A stretch of 64,000 nucleotides of DNA, taken from positions 124,001 through 188,000 of the forward strand of contig NZ_JAPFDR010000001.1 of NCBI RefSeq assembly GCF_026168755.1, given 5' to 3'. Below the pieces are notes generated by a model. It was not told the DNA's origin and did not search any database. It saw only the letters and a list, made by a program, of their open reading frames with translations. A program made the translations under genes and the position numbers. This stretch comes from Clostridium sp. GTDB lineage: Bacteria > Bacillota > Clostridia > Clostridiales > Clostridiaceae. This document shows, in pieces, positions 11,226 through 21,756 of the stretch. Every line of letters begins with the position of its first letter. Position 1 is the first letter of the stretch.

Positions 11226-12179
11226 CTAAAGGGGGAGTGTTTTTAATTTTATATTTTTCCAAGATATATATGTATATATATCATTAATTAAGTGAATTTT
11301 TCTTGTTGACTGCTCATTTAATGATAATTTTGTTTTAGATTCAAAATTGTTTTTATATTCAAATAATCGCCAATATAAATAATGATCTAAATATTTACTT
11401 GCAACTCCTCGAAATTTAGAAAGCCATTTTTGTGTAGTAATAGAATAATTTATATCAATATTATTTTTATAATTTTTTTTGCATTTTACTTTATTTATTT
11501 TATTAAATGCTTTAGCGAAAGTTTTTAATCTTCCATCAATTAAACCAACTAAGTAAGCATCTTTATTTAATCTTGGAATAATATTATCTTTGATTTCATA
11601 AAATCCCAAAAAGTTTCTTGCTGCAATAATTGGTATTATATCAATAGAATCATTAACAGCATTTATAATTGTAATTTTATCTCTTTTATTACTAGTAATA
11701 TTTCTAGAACCTTTGAAATTTTCATTTACAATCATTTTAGTTAATTCTACATACGAAGATATATTTTTAAGATAATATTTGTTTTTTAGATCAAATAAAA
11801 ATCTATGTCTCCAAAAGAAGGCTGTCACAACTGTAATATTTAATTTAGTTGCACATTCTCTAATGGTAAGACCTCTATTTAAAAGGTTTAGGTACTCTAG
11901 GTAATTTTCTTTGAATTTTTTAGAATATCTAAATTTATTATAAATTTCATTAGTAAAAGTTTTTCCACACTTAGAATCTTTACATTTGTATCTTTGAATA
12001 TTTTTGTACATTCCATATTTAATAATAGCTTTATTTTTACAATAGGGGCATTTATCTATAATGCTAGGTTTACAATTATGAAAGTCTATTAAATCATTAG
12101 AAATTTCTTTGTTAGAATTATTATTAATTAAAGTTTTATAAAAATTAATCATATTATCACCAATTGTAATTATTAACAT
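11226..12179 (-). CDS. IS1595-like transposase-family protein, probably inactive
   Basis: Zn ribbon CPYCKNKAIIKYGMYKNIQRYKCKDSKCGKTF, HTH, and terminal LSKFRGVASKYLDHYLYWRLFEY; the expected catalytic VE(V/L)DE is VELTKM. Confidence 0.65.
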   Translation of the reverse strand: MLIITIGDNMINFYKTLINNNSNKEISNDLIDFHNCKPSIIDKCPYCKNKAIIKYGMYKNIQRYKCKDSKCGKTFTNEIYNKFRYSKKFKENYLEYLNLLNRGLTIRECATKLNITVVTAFFWRHRFLFDLKNKYYLKNISSYVELTKMIVNENFKGSRNITSNKRDKITIINAVNDSIDIIPIIAARNFLGFYEIKDNIIPRLNKDAYLVGLIDGRLKTFAKAFNKINKVKCKKNYKNNIDINYSITTQKWLSKFRGVASKYLDHYLYWRLFEYKNNFESKTKLSLNEQSTRKIHLINDIYTYISWKNIKLKTLPL

Positions 12180-12247
12180 GATGAACTAATTATAAACATA
12201 AAAGTATTATTGTAGTTTTATTAAAAATTAACATATATATAATTATG

Positions 12248-12307
12248 ACAAATAAAAAATACTATATTTAACTTAAATGTTAATTAAATATAGTATTTTT
12301 TATTTGT
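12248..12307. terminator. bidirectional terminator / long inverted repeat
   Basis: Perfect 23-bp inverted repeat ACAAATAAAAAATACTATATTTA / TAAATATAGTATTTTTTATTTGT with a 14-nt loop between convergence-side genes. Confidence 0.6.
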
Positions 12308-12314
12308 AATTGTG

Positions 12315-13301
12315 CTAAGTTGTAGATATTATTTTTCCAAGATCCTTAAGATCATAGCCACCTATTCCATATAGTTCATTCTTAAATTTTTCAGAAGATA
12401 AAATAGAAATTATGTTTTGATAAATTGGATTATTTAGATCACTTTTCTTTATAATTAAATCATATCGCTCTGTTTGAAGTGGTATAAAATCTATAGTTTC
12501 AACTTGCATAGAAGCCTTTTTATTTCCAAGTCCAACATTTGCATCTCCACGACCGACATTACTTGCAACAGCTAAATGAGAATTTTCTTCGTTATAATAT
12601 CCATTTATAGAGTTTGGATCAATATTAAGTAATCTAAGCTTTTCATCTAATAAAACTCTTACACCACTTCCTTTTTCTCTATTAATAAATTTAACATTAT
12701 TATTAGTTAAATCTTCAAATGATTTTATATTTAATGGGTTTCCTTTTTTAACATAAAATCCTTGTAATCTATAAGCTAAATTTATAAGTACACAGGGTGT
12801 ACCAGGAAGTAATCTTTTAACATAATCAGTATTGTATTCATCATTATCACCATCCCAAAGATGACAAGAAGCTATAGAAACCTTGTTATTATATAGGTCA
12901 TATAAGCCATTATAACTTCCTTTGTAAGAACGAAGAACAGTAAAATCAGGTAATAATTCTTCTATATATCTTGCTAAAATATCTAATAAAATATCTTGAC
13001 CAGAAATAATTATTTCTGAATTAGATTGATTTTTTAGTGAAGTTTTATTACCAGTGATATAGGCTATATTTTCTGAATTACTATTTAATAATGTATTATT
13101 AATATTATGATTAATGGATAGTTTTGAATTTGATTTTTGACTATTGATATAATATTCTACATCATTCATATCTATTCTAATTTTTTTACCAATTTTATAG
13201 CTTGGCAACTCTCCACGTTTAATAAGTTCATAAACTGTATTTTTAGTTATTTTAAGCAGTTCAGCAACTTCTAATGGTGTTAAAGAAGATTTTAAATCCA
13301 T
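12315..13301 (-). CDS. HTH (excisionase-type) plus periplasmic-binding-like regulator, probably molybdate-responsive
   Basis: N-term LTPLEVAELLKITKNTVYELIKRGELPSYKIGKKIRI; C-term PBP_like; divergent from modABC. Confidence 0.8.
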   Translation of the reverse strand: MDLKSSLTPLEVAELLKITKNTVYELIKRGELPSYKIGKKIRIDMNDVEYYINSQKSNSKLSINHNINNTLLNSNSENIAYITGNKTSLKNQSNSEIIISGQDILLDILARYIEELLPDFTVLRSYKGSYNGLYDLYNNKVSIASCHLWDGDNDEYNTDYVKRLLPGTPCVLINLAYRLQGFYVKKGNPLNIKSFEDLTNNNVKFINREKGSGVRVLLDEKLRLLNIDPNSINGYYNEENSHLAVASNVGRGDANVGLGNKKASMQVETIDFIPLQTERYDLIIKKSDLNNPIYQNIISILSSEKFKNELYGIGGYDLKDLGKIISTT

Positions 13302-13410
13302 CTTATCCCTCCTTAATTTTAAGATAATTTTAACATTAAAAAAGAAGTAATTCTACATTTCAATTAAATAGATTGATATAAAAAATAGAATATGATAATA
13401 TTTAATTATT

Positions 13411-13450
13411 CAAAACGTGATAAAACATTATAAAACATAACAAAATGCAA
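13411..13450 (+). repeat. four consecutive 10-bp direct repeats (candidate operator) upstream of modA
   Basis: caaaacgtga taaaacatta taaaacataa caaaatgcaa. Confidence 0.6.
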
Positions 13451-13477
13451 CTTAAATTATAGGATGGGGGAAATGAA

Positions 13478-14287
13478 ATGTTAAAAAAGACAAAAATAAT
13501 TTCAATGTTATTATGTTGTAGCTTATTATTAATTAGTTGTGGTAAAGGTGATAGTGGAAATGGTACTACTACAGGGGATGAGGAAGAAAAGGCTCCAGTG
13601 GAGCTAAATATTTCAGCTGCAGCAAGTTTAAAGGAAGTAATGACTGATTTAGAAACAGAGTATAAAAAGAGTAATGAAAATGTAATTTTAGTTGTGAATT
13701 ATGGATCATCAGGATCTCTTCAACAACAAATAGAACAAGGAGCTCCTTGTGATTTATTTATATCAGCTGGACAAAGTCAAATTAATAATTTAAAAGAGAA
13801 AGGATTATTACTTGATGATACTACTAAAGATTTAGTTGAAAACTCTTTAGTTCTTGTGGCAGCTAATGGAGTTGAAATTTCTAGTTTGGATGATTTAAAA
13901 AGTGATAATGTTACTCATATAGCTGTAGGTGAACCAGAAAGTGTGCCAGCAGGTAAATATGCAGATGAAGTTTTAACAAACACAGGAATAAAGGATAGTA
14001 TTAATGATAAATTAGTTTTTGCTAAGGATGTTAAAGAAGTTTTAGCATGGGTTGCATCTGGAAATGCAGATGTAGGTTTTGTATATTTAAGTGATGCATT
14101 AAGCAGTGATAGGGTATCTATTGTAGAAAATGTTGATGAAGTAAATAATAATTCATCAATTACTTATCCAGTATCAGTTATAAAAGACTCAACTAATGTT
14201 GATGAAGCAAAGAAATTTGAAGATTTCTTATTTACAGATACAGCACAAAAAATATTTGAAAAGTATGGATACAAGTCAGTAAAGTAA
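13478..14287 (+). CDS. modA: molybdate ABC transporter substrate-binding lipoprotein
   Basis: Lipobox LLISCG; LNISAAASLKEVMTDLETEYK; GSSGSLQQQIEQGAPCDLFISA. Confidence 0.93.
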   Translation: MLKKTKIISMLLCCSLLLISCGKGDSGNGTTTGDEEEKAPVELNISAAASLKEVMTDLETEYKKSNENVILVVNYGSSGSLQQQIEQGAPCDLFISAGQSQINNLKEKGLLLDDTTKDLVENSLVLVAANGVEISSLDDLKSDNVTHIAVGEPESVPAGKYADEVLTNTGIKDSINDKLVFAKDVKEVLAWVASGNADVGFVYLSDALSSDRVSIVENVDEVNNNSSITYPVSVIKDSTNVDEAKKFEDFLFTDTAQKIFEKYGYKSVK

Positions 14288-14308
14288 ATAAAAGAAAGGT
14301 TATAAGTT

Positions 14309-14986
14309 ATGGATTTTTCACCTTTATGGATATCACTTAAAACAGCATTTCTTGCAACAATTATAACTTCTATAATAGGAATATTTATATCTTATAAAAT
14401 GGCTAATTATAAGGGGAGAGGTAGGGGGATAATAGATGGAATCTTCACTCTTCCGTTAATATTGCCACCAACTGTTATAGGATTTTTCTTATTACTTCTT
14501 TGTGGAAAGAATGGATTTGTAGGAAAAATTTTTATGAGTTTTAATAAAAATATTATTTTTAGCTGGAGTGCAACAGTTATAGCAGCTACAGTAGTTGCAT
14601 TTCCAATGATGTATAGAACTTGCCGTTCTGCATTTGAACAAATAGACAAGAATATGATTTCAGCAGCTAGAACTTTAGGATTAAGCGAAACTAAGATATT
14701 TTTTAAAATTGCAATTCCACTTGCATGGCCAGGAATAATTGGTGGATTAGTATTAAGCTTTGCAAGAGCATTAGGAGAATTTGGAGCAACATTAATGATA
14801 GCAGGAAATATACCAGGTAGAACACAAACTATGCCAGTTGCAATATTTTTTGCTGTTGAAAGTGGAGATATGAATAAGGCCATGCTTTGGGTTTTAATTA
14901 TAGTTGCAATATCATTTATAATGATATTCTTATTAAATTATTGGGGTGATACACAGCAAAAGTTAATAGGAAATAGGGGGAGATAG
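14309..14986 (+). CDS. modB: molybdate ABC transporter permease
   Basis: Permease sequence LARALGEFGATLMIAGNIPGRTQTMP. Confidence 0.93.
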   Translation: MDFSPLWISLKTAFLATIITSIIGIFISYKMANYKGRGRGIIDGIFTLPLILPPTVIGFFLLLLCGKNGFVGKIFMSFNKNIIFSWSATVIAATVVAFPMMYRTCRSAFEQIDKNMISAARTLGLSETKIFFKIAIPLAWPGIIGGLVLSFARALGEFGATLMIAGNIPGRTQTMPVAIFFAVESGDMNKAMLWVLIIVAISFIMIFLLNYWGDTQQKLIGNRGR

Positions 14987-14988
14987 TT

Positions 14989-16041
14989 ATGAGTCTACAT
15001 ATTGATATTACTAAGAATTTATCTTCCTTTAATTTAGATGTTTCTATGGAAAGTAAAGGTGGTATTATAGGCTTTTTAGGAGCATCAGGTTCAGGAAAAA
15101 GTATGACACTTAAATGTATAGCAGGTCTTGAAAGGCCATCAAAAGGAAAAATAATTATTAATGATAAAGTACTTTTTGATTCAGAAGAAAAAATTAATGT
15201 TAAAACTAAGGATAGAAAAGTTGGTTTCTTATTTCAAAATTACGCATTATTTCCTCATATGACTATAAAGGATAATATAGAAATAGGTTTAGATAAAATT
15301 AGTAAAGATGAAAAGAGTAAATTATCATCTAATTATATTAAAAAATTTGGATTAGAAGGCCTTGAAAATAGATATCCTTGGCAGTTATCAGGAGGACAAC
15401 AACAAAGAGTAGCATTAGCAAGAGCTCTGATGACTTCACCAGATATACTACTTCTTGATGAGCCATTTTCTGCTTTAGATAATCATTTAAGAGCAAGTAT
15501 GGAAAGAGAACTTATAGAGATTTTAAAGGATTATGAAGGGACAGTAGTTTTTGTGACTCATGATATAGCAGAGGCTTATAGGGTATGTGATAAAATAATA
15601 GTGTTTGATGGAGGAAAAGCAAAGGATATAAGAGATAAAAATGTATTATTTGAAACTCCACAATCATTGGCTGAAGCAAAACTTACAGGATGTAAAAATA
15701 TATCAAGGGCTAAAAAGTTAGATAATAATTTTATTTTTGCAGAAGAATGGAATTTAAAGCTTAAATGTTTAGAAGGCATTAAAGATAATATAAACTACAT
15801 AGCTATAAGATCTCATAATATTAAGTTATACAAAAATGATGAGGAAGAAAATGTTTTTGAAGTATTAATAGAAAATATTGTGGAAAATCCATTTGATTAT
15901 ATTTTATATATAAAGAGTATTAATTCAAGTAACAGAGATTTAATACATTTTACTATTTCAAAGGAAGAAATGGTATTTGATATTAATGAAAAAATAAAGG
16001 TTAAATTTGAGCCACAATATTTATTTGCTTTTAAAAATTAA
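14989..16041 (+). CDS. modC: molybdate ABC transporter ATP-binding protein
   Basis: Walker A GASGSGKS, LSGGQQQRVALARAL, operon position. Confidence 0.9.
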   Translation: MSLHIDITKNLSSFNLDVSMESKGGIIGFLGASGSGKSMTLKCIAGLERPSKGKIIINDKVLFDSEEKINVKTKDRKVGFLFQNYALFPHMTIKDNIEIGLDKISKDEKSKLSSNYIKKFGLEGLENRYPWQLSGGQQQRVALARALMTSPDILLLDEPFSALDNHLRASMERELIEILKDYEGTVVFVTHDIAEAYRVCDKIIVFDGGKAKDIRDKNVLFETPQSLAEAKLTGCKNISRAKKLDNNFIFAEEWNLKLKCLEGIKDNINYIAIRSHNIKLYKNDEEENVFEVLIENIVENPFDYILYIKSINSSNRDLIHFTISKEEMVFDINEKIKVKFEPQYLFAFKN

Positions 16042-16049
16042 TAAATTAT

Positions 16050-16085
16050 TAAAAAATCATGTTAATTATTTTGACATGATTTTTT
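16050..16085 (+). terminator. Rho-independent terminator after modC
   Basis: AAAAAATCATGTTA...GACATGATTTTTT. Confidence 0.7.
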
Positions 16086-16139
16086 GTATTATAATTTATT
16101 TTGATGATATAATTAAATTGAAAAACAATGGAGGAGGTT

Positions 16140-16766
16140 ATGGTTATGTTATTAGAAGCATGTGTTGGATCATATGAAGAGGCTAAAAAAGCAGAAGAAA
16201 AAGGAGCAGATAGAATAGAGCTTTGTGATAATTTAAGTGAAGGTGGGACAACTCCTTCTTATGGAACAATATATTTAGCAAAGAAAAATATTAATATACC
16301 AATAGCGGTAATAATAAGACCAAGAGGTGGAGATTTCGTTTATTCAAATGATGAATTCGAAATAATGAAAAGAGATATAATGATTTGTAAAGAATTGGGG
16401 GTTGAAACTGTAGTATTAGGTATATTAAATAGAGATAATACTATTGATATTGAGAGAACAAGTGAATTAGTTAACTTAGCAAAAGGATTAAAGGTTACAT
16501 TCCATATGGCCTTTGATGAAATTGATAATAAAATTGAAGCTTTAGAGCAACTTATTTCAATGGGAGTTAATAGAATATTAACTAAGGGTTCTAAGAATTG
16601 TGCAGAAGAAGGAAAAGTTGTATTAAAAGAGCTTGTTGATAAAAGTAAAGGAAAAATAACTATTTTAGTTGGTGGAAAAGTTACTTATGAAAATTATAAA
16701 GAGCTTTCAGATTTTATAGGTTGTAAAGAAGTACATGGAAGTAAGATAGTAGGAAATTTAAAATAA
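16140..16766 (+). CDS. cutC: copper homeostasis protein CutC
   Basis: LEACVGSYEEAKKAEEKGADRIELCDNLSEGGTTPSYG. Confidence 0.9.
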   Translation: MVMLLEACVGSYEEAKKAEEKGADRIELCDNLSEGGTTPSYGTIYLAKKNINIPIAVIIRPRGGDFVYSNDEFEIMKRDIMICKELGVETVVLGILNRDNTIDIERTSELVNLAKGLKVTFHMAFDEIDNKIEALEQLISMGVNRILTKGSKNCAEEGKVVLKELVDKSKGKITILVGGKVTYENYKELSDFIGCKEVHGSKIVGNLK

Positions 16767-16767
16767 T

Positions 16768-16800
16768 TAAAAGCCCTCAGCAAAGTTACTGAGGGCTAAT
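16768..16800. terminator. terminator
   Basis: AGCCCTCAG / CTGAGGGCT. Confidence 0.65.
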
Positions 16801-16814
16801 TTAAATTAAGATAG

Positions 16815-17270
16815 TTATAAAGCTTTTTTAAAGAATATTTCGCCAACTCCATAATCATTAATTCCACATAACACACCACATTCAATGAAACCCATTTTTA
16901 AGTGCCACTTTTGAGGATTAACTGCATCTGTCATTGTAGAACTTAAAATAGTAGATTGTCCTTTTTCTTTTAAGTATTCTTCTAAGAAAGTTAACATTGA
17001 TTTTCCAATACCAGAAGATCTAAAATCTTTTCTTATGACTATATAGCTTATAAATGGAAGGTGAGTCCAAATGTATTCAATCTTTAAACAACCGATAACC
17101 TCATTATTGACTTCTGCAACAATAACTTCCTTCATAGAAATTTTATTTTTAATTGTATCAATATTTTTATGTAAGTCCAATTCAACGCAAGATTCTAAAT
17201 CATTGATATCTGCAAACCTAATTTTTAAATCCATATTCAAATACCTACCTTTTTGTATAATTATTACCAC
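16815..17270 (-). CDS. GNAT family N-acetyltransferase
   Basis: RKDFRSSGIGKSMLTFLEEYLKEKG acetyl-CoA-binding motif. Confidence 0.8.
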   Translation of the reverse strand: MVIIIQKGRYLNMDLKIRFADINDLESCVELDLHKNIDTIKNKISMKEVIVAEVNNEVIGCLKIEYIWTHLPFISYIVIRKDFRSSGIGKSMLTFLEEYLKEKGQSTILSSTMTDAVNPQKWHLKMGFIECGVLCGINDYGVGEIFFKKAL

Positions 17271-17390
17271 TAAATATTATAGAATATATTATACTTTTTT
17301 AAAAGGCTAATTAAGAAGAAATTAGTTGCAATAATATAGTAATTGTGTAGTATAATAAAGATATAAAATTTTAGAAAAGGAATAATTATT

Positions 17391-17798
17391 ATGGTACATG
17401 AATTAACAGTATATAAATTAGGAAAATTATTAAGTGAACTTTCTAGTGAGTATAACGTAAGTTTATTAGTAAAAAGAAAGTTAAGTGGAGGATTTATCAC
17501 AGTTACAGGAAAAGTAGATGTAGACTATATTCCAACTGATAAAAAGACTTTAAAAGGTAATAATATCATTGGTTTAAAAGTTAAGAATGATAGTGGGCAA
17601 ATGGATTTAAAGATTACAGGAATTAAAGATAGTTTATTTAATGTAGAAATTGCACCTACTAAGTTTAAGGAAATTAATACTGGGGGATTATCAATAGATA
17701 AGATTCAAGAAAGTAAAGAGGAATGTAAGGTAAAAGTTGATGAAGATTTAATTTTTACAGTTCCAGCCCCAAGTGAAGTAGTGGAAAATTTAATATAG
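17391..17798 (+). CDS. conserved hypothetical protein
   Basis: ORF with SD. Confidence 0.6.
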   Translation: MVHELTVYKLGKLLSELSSEYNVSLLVKRKLSGGFITVTGKVDVDYIPTDKKTLKGNNIIGLKVKNDSGQMDLKITGIKDSLFNVEIAPTKFKEINTGGLSIDKIQESKEECKVKVDEDLIFTVPAPSEVVENLI

Positions 17799-17906
17799 CA
17801 TCTTAGTGACAGTAAGATTATAGTGGCAAGCATAGGTTTGTCACTTTTTTCATATGAAGTTATATATGGTATAATTAATAGGAAAGAATTTCGGAGGAAA
17901 ATAGGA

Positions 17907-18917
17907 ATGAAAGTTGCAGATATGCATTGTGATACTATTGGAGAAATTTATGAAAATAAACTTTTAGGTAATTATTATAATTTAAAAGAAAATAATTTTC
18001 ATATTGATATAAGTAAATTAATTGCAGGAGAATATGTACTACAAAATTTTGCAATGTTTATAGATATAAAAAAGCATAAAACTCCTTATAAAACATTACA
18101 AGAAATGATAGCAGTTTATTATGCGGAGTTAGAAACTAATAGAGATATTATTAATCCAGTATATTCATATGAAGATATATGTAAGAGTGAAAAAGAAAAT
18201 AAAATAGCTGCATTATTAACTATAGAAGATGCAGGAGCACTTGAAGGATCTTTAGAAAATTTAAAAACAGTATATGAGCAAGGGGTTAGGCTTATAACAT
18301 TAACGTGGAATCATATAAATGGTGTTGGATTTCCTAATTTTAAATTAAATATAGATATAAGTGGTAATGTTATTGAAAAACCAAATTTCACAATACCTAA
18401 TACGGAATTTGGACTTACTACATTTGGAATTGAATTATTAAGAGAAATGGAGAGTTTAGGAATTATAGTAGATGTTTCACATTTATCCGATGCTGGATTT
18501 TATGATGTTTTAAAGTATAGTAAAAAGCCTTTTGTAGCAAGTCATAGTAATGCAAGAGCTGTAACAAATGTTGTTAGAAATTTAACTGATGATATGATAA
18601 AGAAGTTAGCAGATAAGGGTGGAATAACTGGAATTAATTTTTGTTCAGATTTTGTTAAACCTACACCATATACAGGATCAACATTTACTTATCTAGAGGA
18701 TTTAGTGAAGCATATTAAGCATATCAAAAATGTTGGTGGAATAGATGTACTTGCTTTAGGAACAGATTTTGATGGAATAAAAAGTACATTAGAAATTAAA
18801 GATGCTTCAAAAATTCAATTATTAGTACAGGCATTATTAAAAAATGGATTTACTTATGATGAAGTAGAAAAAATATTTTACAAGAATATAATAAGAGTAT
18901 ATAAGGAATTATTATAA
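17907..18917 (+). CDS. membrane (renal-type) dipeptidase, M19
   Basis: MKVADMHCDTIGEIYE, GVRLITLTWNHINGVG, VDVSHLSDAGFYDVL, FVASHSNARAV, ALGTDFDGI; supplied ORF is extended upstream to 17823. Confidence 0.9.
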   Translation: MKVADMHCDTIGEIYENKLLGNYYNLKENNFHIDISKLIAGEYVLQNFAMFIDIKKHKTPYKTLQEMIAVYYAELETNRDIINPVYSYEDICKSEKENKIAALLTIEDAGALEGSLENLKTVYEQGVRLITLTWNHINGVGFPNFKLNIDISGNVIEKPNFTIPNTEFGLTTFGIELLREMESLGIIVDVSHLSDAGFYDVLKYSKKPFVASHSNARAVTNVVRNLTDDMIKKLADKGGITGINFCSDFVKPTPYTGSTFTYLEDLVKHIKHIKNVGGIDVLALGTDFDGIKSTLEIKDASKIQLLVQALLKNGFTYDEVEKIFYKNIIRVYKELL

Positions 18918-19052
18918 TAAATTTAAAACAAATTACAGAAAAAGAAATTTTAAATAAATTATTAGGAAAGTAATTAAATTCTATATAAAGAAGGTTTTAA
19001 ACTTAAGAAAAGATAAATTACTGTATAAAATTAAAGAAAAGAGAGATAATGT

Positions 19053-19802
19053 ATGAGAAATATAAGAATGACCATTCAATATGATGGTTCAAGATACAAG
19101 GGATGGCAAAAGCAAAATATAAAAGGAACTAGCGTATCAACTATACAAGATAAAATTGAAAAAGTATTATCTAAAATGACAGGTGAAGAGATTCAAGTAA
19201 TTGGTTGTGGTAGAACTGATACTGGGGTTCATGCAGATAAGTATATAGCAAATTTTAAGACTAATAGTGAAAAGGGGCTACAAGAAATATCGAAATATTT
19301 GCATGAGTTTTTACCAGAAGATATATCTGTAACATCATTAAAAGAAGTTAGTGAAAGATTTCATTCCAGGTTAAATGTAATATCAAAAACTTATGTATAT
19401 ACTATTGATAATAATAGATTTGCTAACGTATTTTTGAAAAAATATGCTTATCATGTTGAAGGACAGTTAGATATAGAAAAAATGAAAGAGGCAAGTAAAT
19501 ATTTAATAGGAACTCATGATTTTAGAAGCTTTAGTGGAGTAAAAGATAAATCAAAAAAATCAACAGTAAGAACAATAAATTATATAAATATTACTGAAGA
19601 AGATAATATTATAAAAATTGAATATAACGCAAATGGATTCTTACTAAATATGGTTAGAATTTTAAGTGGAACTTTAATAAAGGTAGCAAAAGGAGAAATT
19701 GAACCTATAAAAGTAAAGGAATTATTAGAAGAAAAAAGTAGAAGTGAATTAGCCGAAAAGGCACCAGCAAAAGGACTTTGTATGAAAGAAGTAAAATATT
19801 AA
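19053..19802 (+). CDS. truA: tRNA pseudouridine(38-40) synthase
   Basis: [32 protein letters not shown]. Confidence 0.93.
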   Translation: MRNIRMTIQYDGSRYKGWQKQNIKGTSVSTIQDKIEKVLSKMTGEEIQVIGCGRTDTGVHADKYIANFKTNSEKGLQEISKYLHEFLPEDISVTSLKEVSERFHSRLNVISKTYVYTIDNNRFANVFLKKYAYHVEGQLDIEKMKEASKYLIGTHDFRSFSGVKDKSKKSTVRTINYINITEEDNIIKIEYNANGFLLNMVRILSGTLIKVAKGEIEPIKVKELLEEKSRSELAEKAPAKGLCMKEVKY

Positions 19803-19913
19803 AATTTTTTTTACTAATTAACATAAAACATATAATCTTAATATACTAATAAATATAGGGTAGTTAAATTACCTTCAGCAATATTTGTAATAAATTAAGG
19901 GTGTGGAAAATAG

Positions 19914-20693
19914 ATGAATATGGATTTTCATGTCCATGGATTATTAAGTAAAAGAAAAGATTTTAATAAAGAGTTTTTTATGAATGAAATACATTTTGCA
20001 AAAAGTAATGGTCTAAATGGAATAATTCTTTGTGAACACTTCAATGCAAAAGATTTTCTTGTTATTTATGATTTTTTAGAAAATAATTTTATTTATGAAG
20101 GAGATAGATATATAGTAGAAGGTATATCAGTATTTCCTGCAATGGAAGTTAGTATTAAAAATAAAGGTCATGTAATTTTAGCTGGTGACAGAGATAGTAT
20201 TATTGATATTTATGAGCTATTAAAAGAATTTAGAGAAAAAGATAATTTAATAGAATTAGAAGAATTATTAGATCAAGCAGATATATTTAATCTATTAAAG
20301 ATTGGGGCACATCCATGTAGAAAAGGTCATAAATTATGTAATCAGCCACATGACTTATTAAAGAGGTTAGATGCTTTAGATTTAAATGGGAAGGATATAT
20401 TTAAAAAGAGTGAAAGTATTGCTAGAGATGAATTAATAAATTTATCTCAAGAGTTAGGACTTAATATTATTACCGGAAGTGATAGTCATACACCTATTCA
20501 ACTTGGAGGAATATATACTAGCTTGAATAAGGAGTGTTCAACTATAAAAGAATTGAAGGATTGTATAATAAAAGGAGATTATACAATAGAAATAAATTCT
20601 GAACTAAACTTTAAAATATTTTCTTCTAAAATATTAAAACGTTATTTATTAAAATCTCAAACATATGATAAAAATACACAGTTTAAAATTTAA
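19914..20693 (+). CDS. PHP-domain phosphoesterase
   Basis: MDFHVHGLLSK, LCEHFN, GSDSHTP. Confidence 0.8.
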   Translation: MNMDFHVHGLLSKRKDFNKEFFMNEIHFAKSNGLNGIILCEHFNAKDFLVIYDFLENNFIYEGDRYIVEGISVFPAMEVSIKNKGHVILAGDRDSIIDIYELLKEFREKDNLIELEELLDQADIFNLLKIGAHPCRKGHKLCNQPHDLLKRLDALDLNGKDIFKKSESIARDELINLSQELGLNIITGSDSHTPIQLGGIYTSLNKECSTIKELKDCIIKGDYTIEINSELNFKIFSSKILKRYLLKSQTYDKNTQFKI

Positions 20694-20704
20694 ATTATAC
20701 ATTT

Positions 20705-20742
20705 AAATTTGGAGCTATCTTTTTGAAGCTCCAAATTTTAAT
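20705..20742 (+). terminator. Rho-independent terminator
   Basis: AATTTGGAGCT / AGCTCCAAATTTT. Confidence 0.7.
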
Positions 20743-20825
20743 TTAATTAATTAATATTTGAAAGTTAGCAATATTAATTTATGGAAACAATAATAATAAA
20801 GTATTTTAGATAAGGAAGATAAAAG

Positions 20826-21704
20826 ATGGAGAACATAGAAGAAGTATTTAATGAAATATTAATGTATGATGTTCAAGAAGCATTGAAATATAGTAATGAT
20901 GGATTTAAAAAAAGTGGAAATCCAGAATATTTACTATATACAGCTCATTGCTATTTAGTTCAAGGTTTTTTTGAAGATGCAATTGCAGCTATAGACTTAG
21001 CTTTTGAGTTAGGTTGTGACTATATTGTATATGGATATAACATAAAGGGAGAAACACTACTTAATTTAGGTCTTTATGTAGAAAGTAGAAGATGTTTTGA
21101 GAGAGTGCTAAAAGAAGAAGAGGAACAATATTTAGCAAATACTTTTTTAATTGAACTAGATATAAGAGAAGGGTTATATGAAGATGCTATAAATAGATGT
21201 GTTGATTACATGGAAAACTATGAATGTGATAATAAGATATTGTCTGATTTAAAATGTATTATTGGATGGACATATTTAGTAGATTTAAATAATCCAGAAA
21301 TAGCTAGGGAAGCATTTATGGAATCTATAGAAGCAAATAAGGAATGTTCAAGATCTTATACTGGGTTAGGAGTATATGAAGCTAATCATAAAAGGTTTAA
21401 TGAAGCAATTGAATATTTCAATAAGGCAATAGAGATAAATGAAAATGATGGAGAAAATTATTTTGGAATAGCAATTTGTAATAAGGAGCTTAATAATTTT
21501 GATGTAGTAGAAGAGTATTTAGTTAAAGCAAATTCATTAGAACCAGAAGATAATAGAATAATAGAAGAATATGCTTTTGAACTGCTGAGGCAAGAAAGAA
21601 ACAAAGATGCAATTGAATATTTTAAAGAGGTTTTAAGAGAAAATCCTAGTAATATAGAAATTAAGAACTTAATTTTAGAATTAGAAAAAAGTAATGAATT
21701 TTAA
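20826..21704 (+). CDS. tetratricopeptide repeat protein
   Basis: Repeated TPR pattern, e.g. AIEYFNKAIEINENDGENYFGIAICNKEL. Confidence 0.8.
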   Translation: MENIEEVFNEILMYDVQEALKYSNDGFKKSGNPEYLLYTAHCYLVQGFFEDAIAAIDLAFELGCDYIVYGYNIKGETLLNLGLYVESRRCFERVLKEEEEQYLANTFLIELDIREGLYEDAINRCVDYMENYECDNKILSDLKCIIGWTYLVDLNNPEIAREAFMESIEANKECSRSYTGLGVYEANHKRFNEAIEYFNKAIEINENDGENYFGIAICNKELNNFDVVEEYLVKANSLEPEDNRIIEEYAFELLRQERNKDAIEYFKEVLRENPSNIEIKNLILELEKSNEF

Positions 21705-21715
21705 TGTACATATAA

Positions 21716-21751
21716 ATGGCAAATAGATTAGAAATTTAATCTATTTGCCAT
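21716..21751. terminator. bidirectional terminator
   Basis: ATGGCAAATAGATTA / TAATCTATTTGCCAT perfect repeat between convergent genes. Confidence 0.7.
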
Positions 21752-21756
21752 AAAAT

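Noticed and set aside
14407-14883. 158-aa ORF antisense to modB
   Set aside because: Mirror ORF of a well-supported gene; composition is a complement artefact
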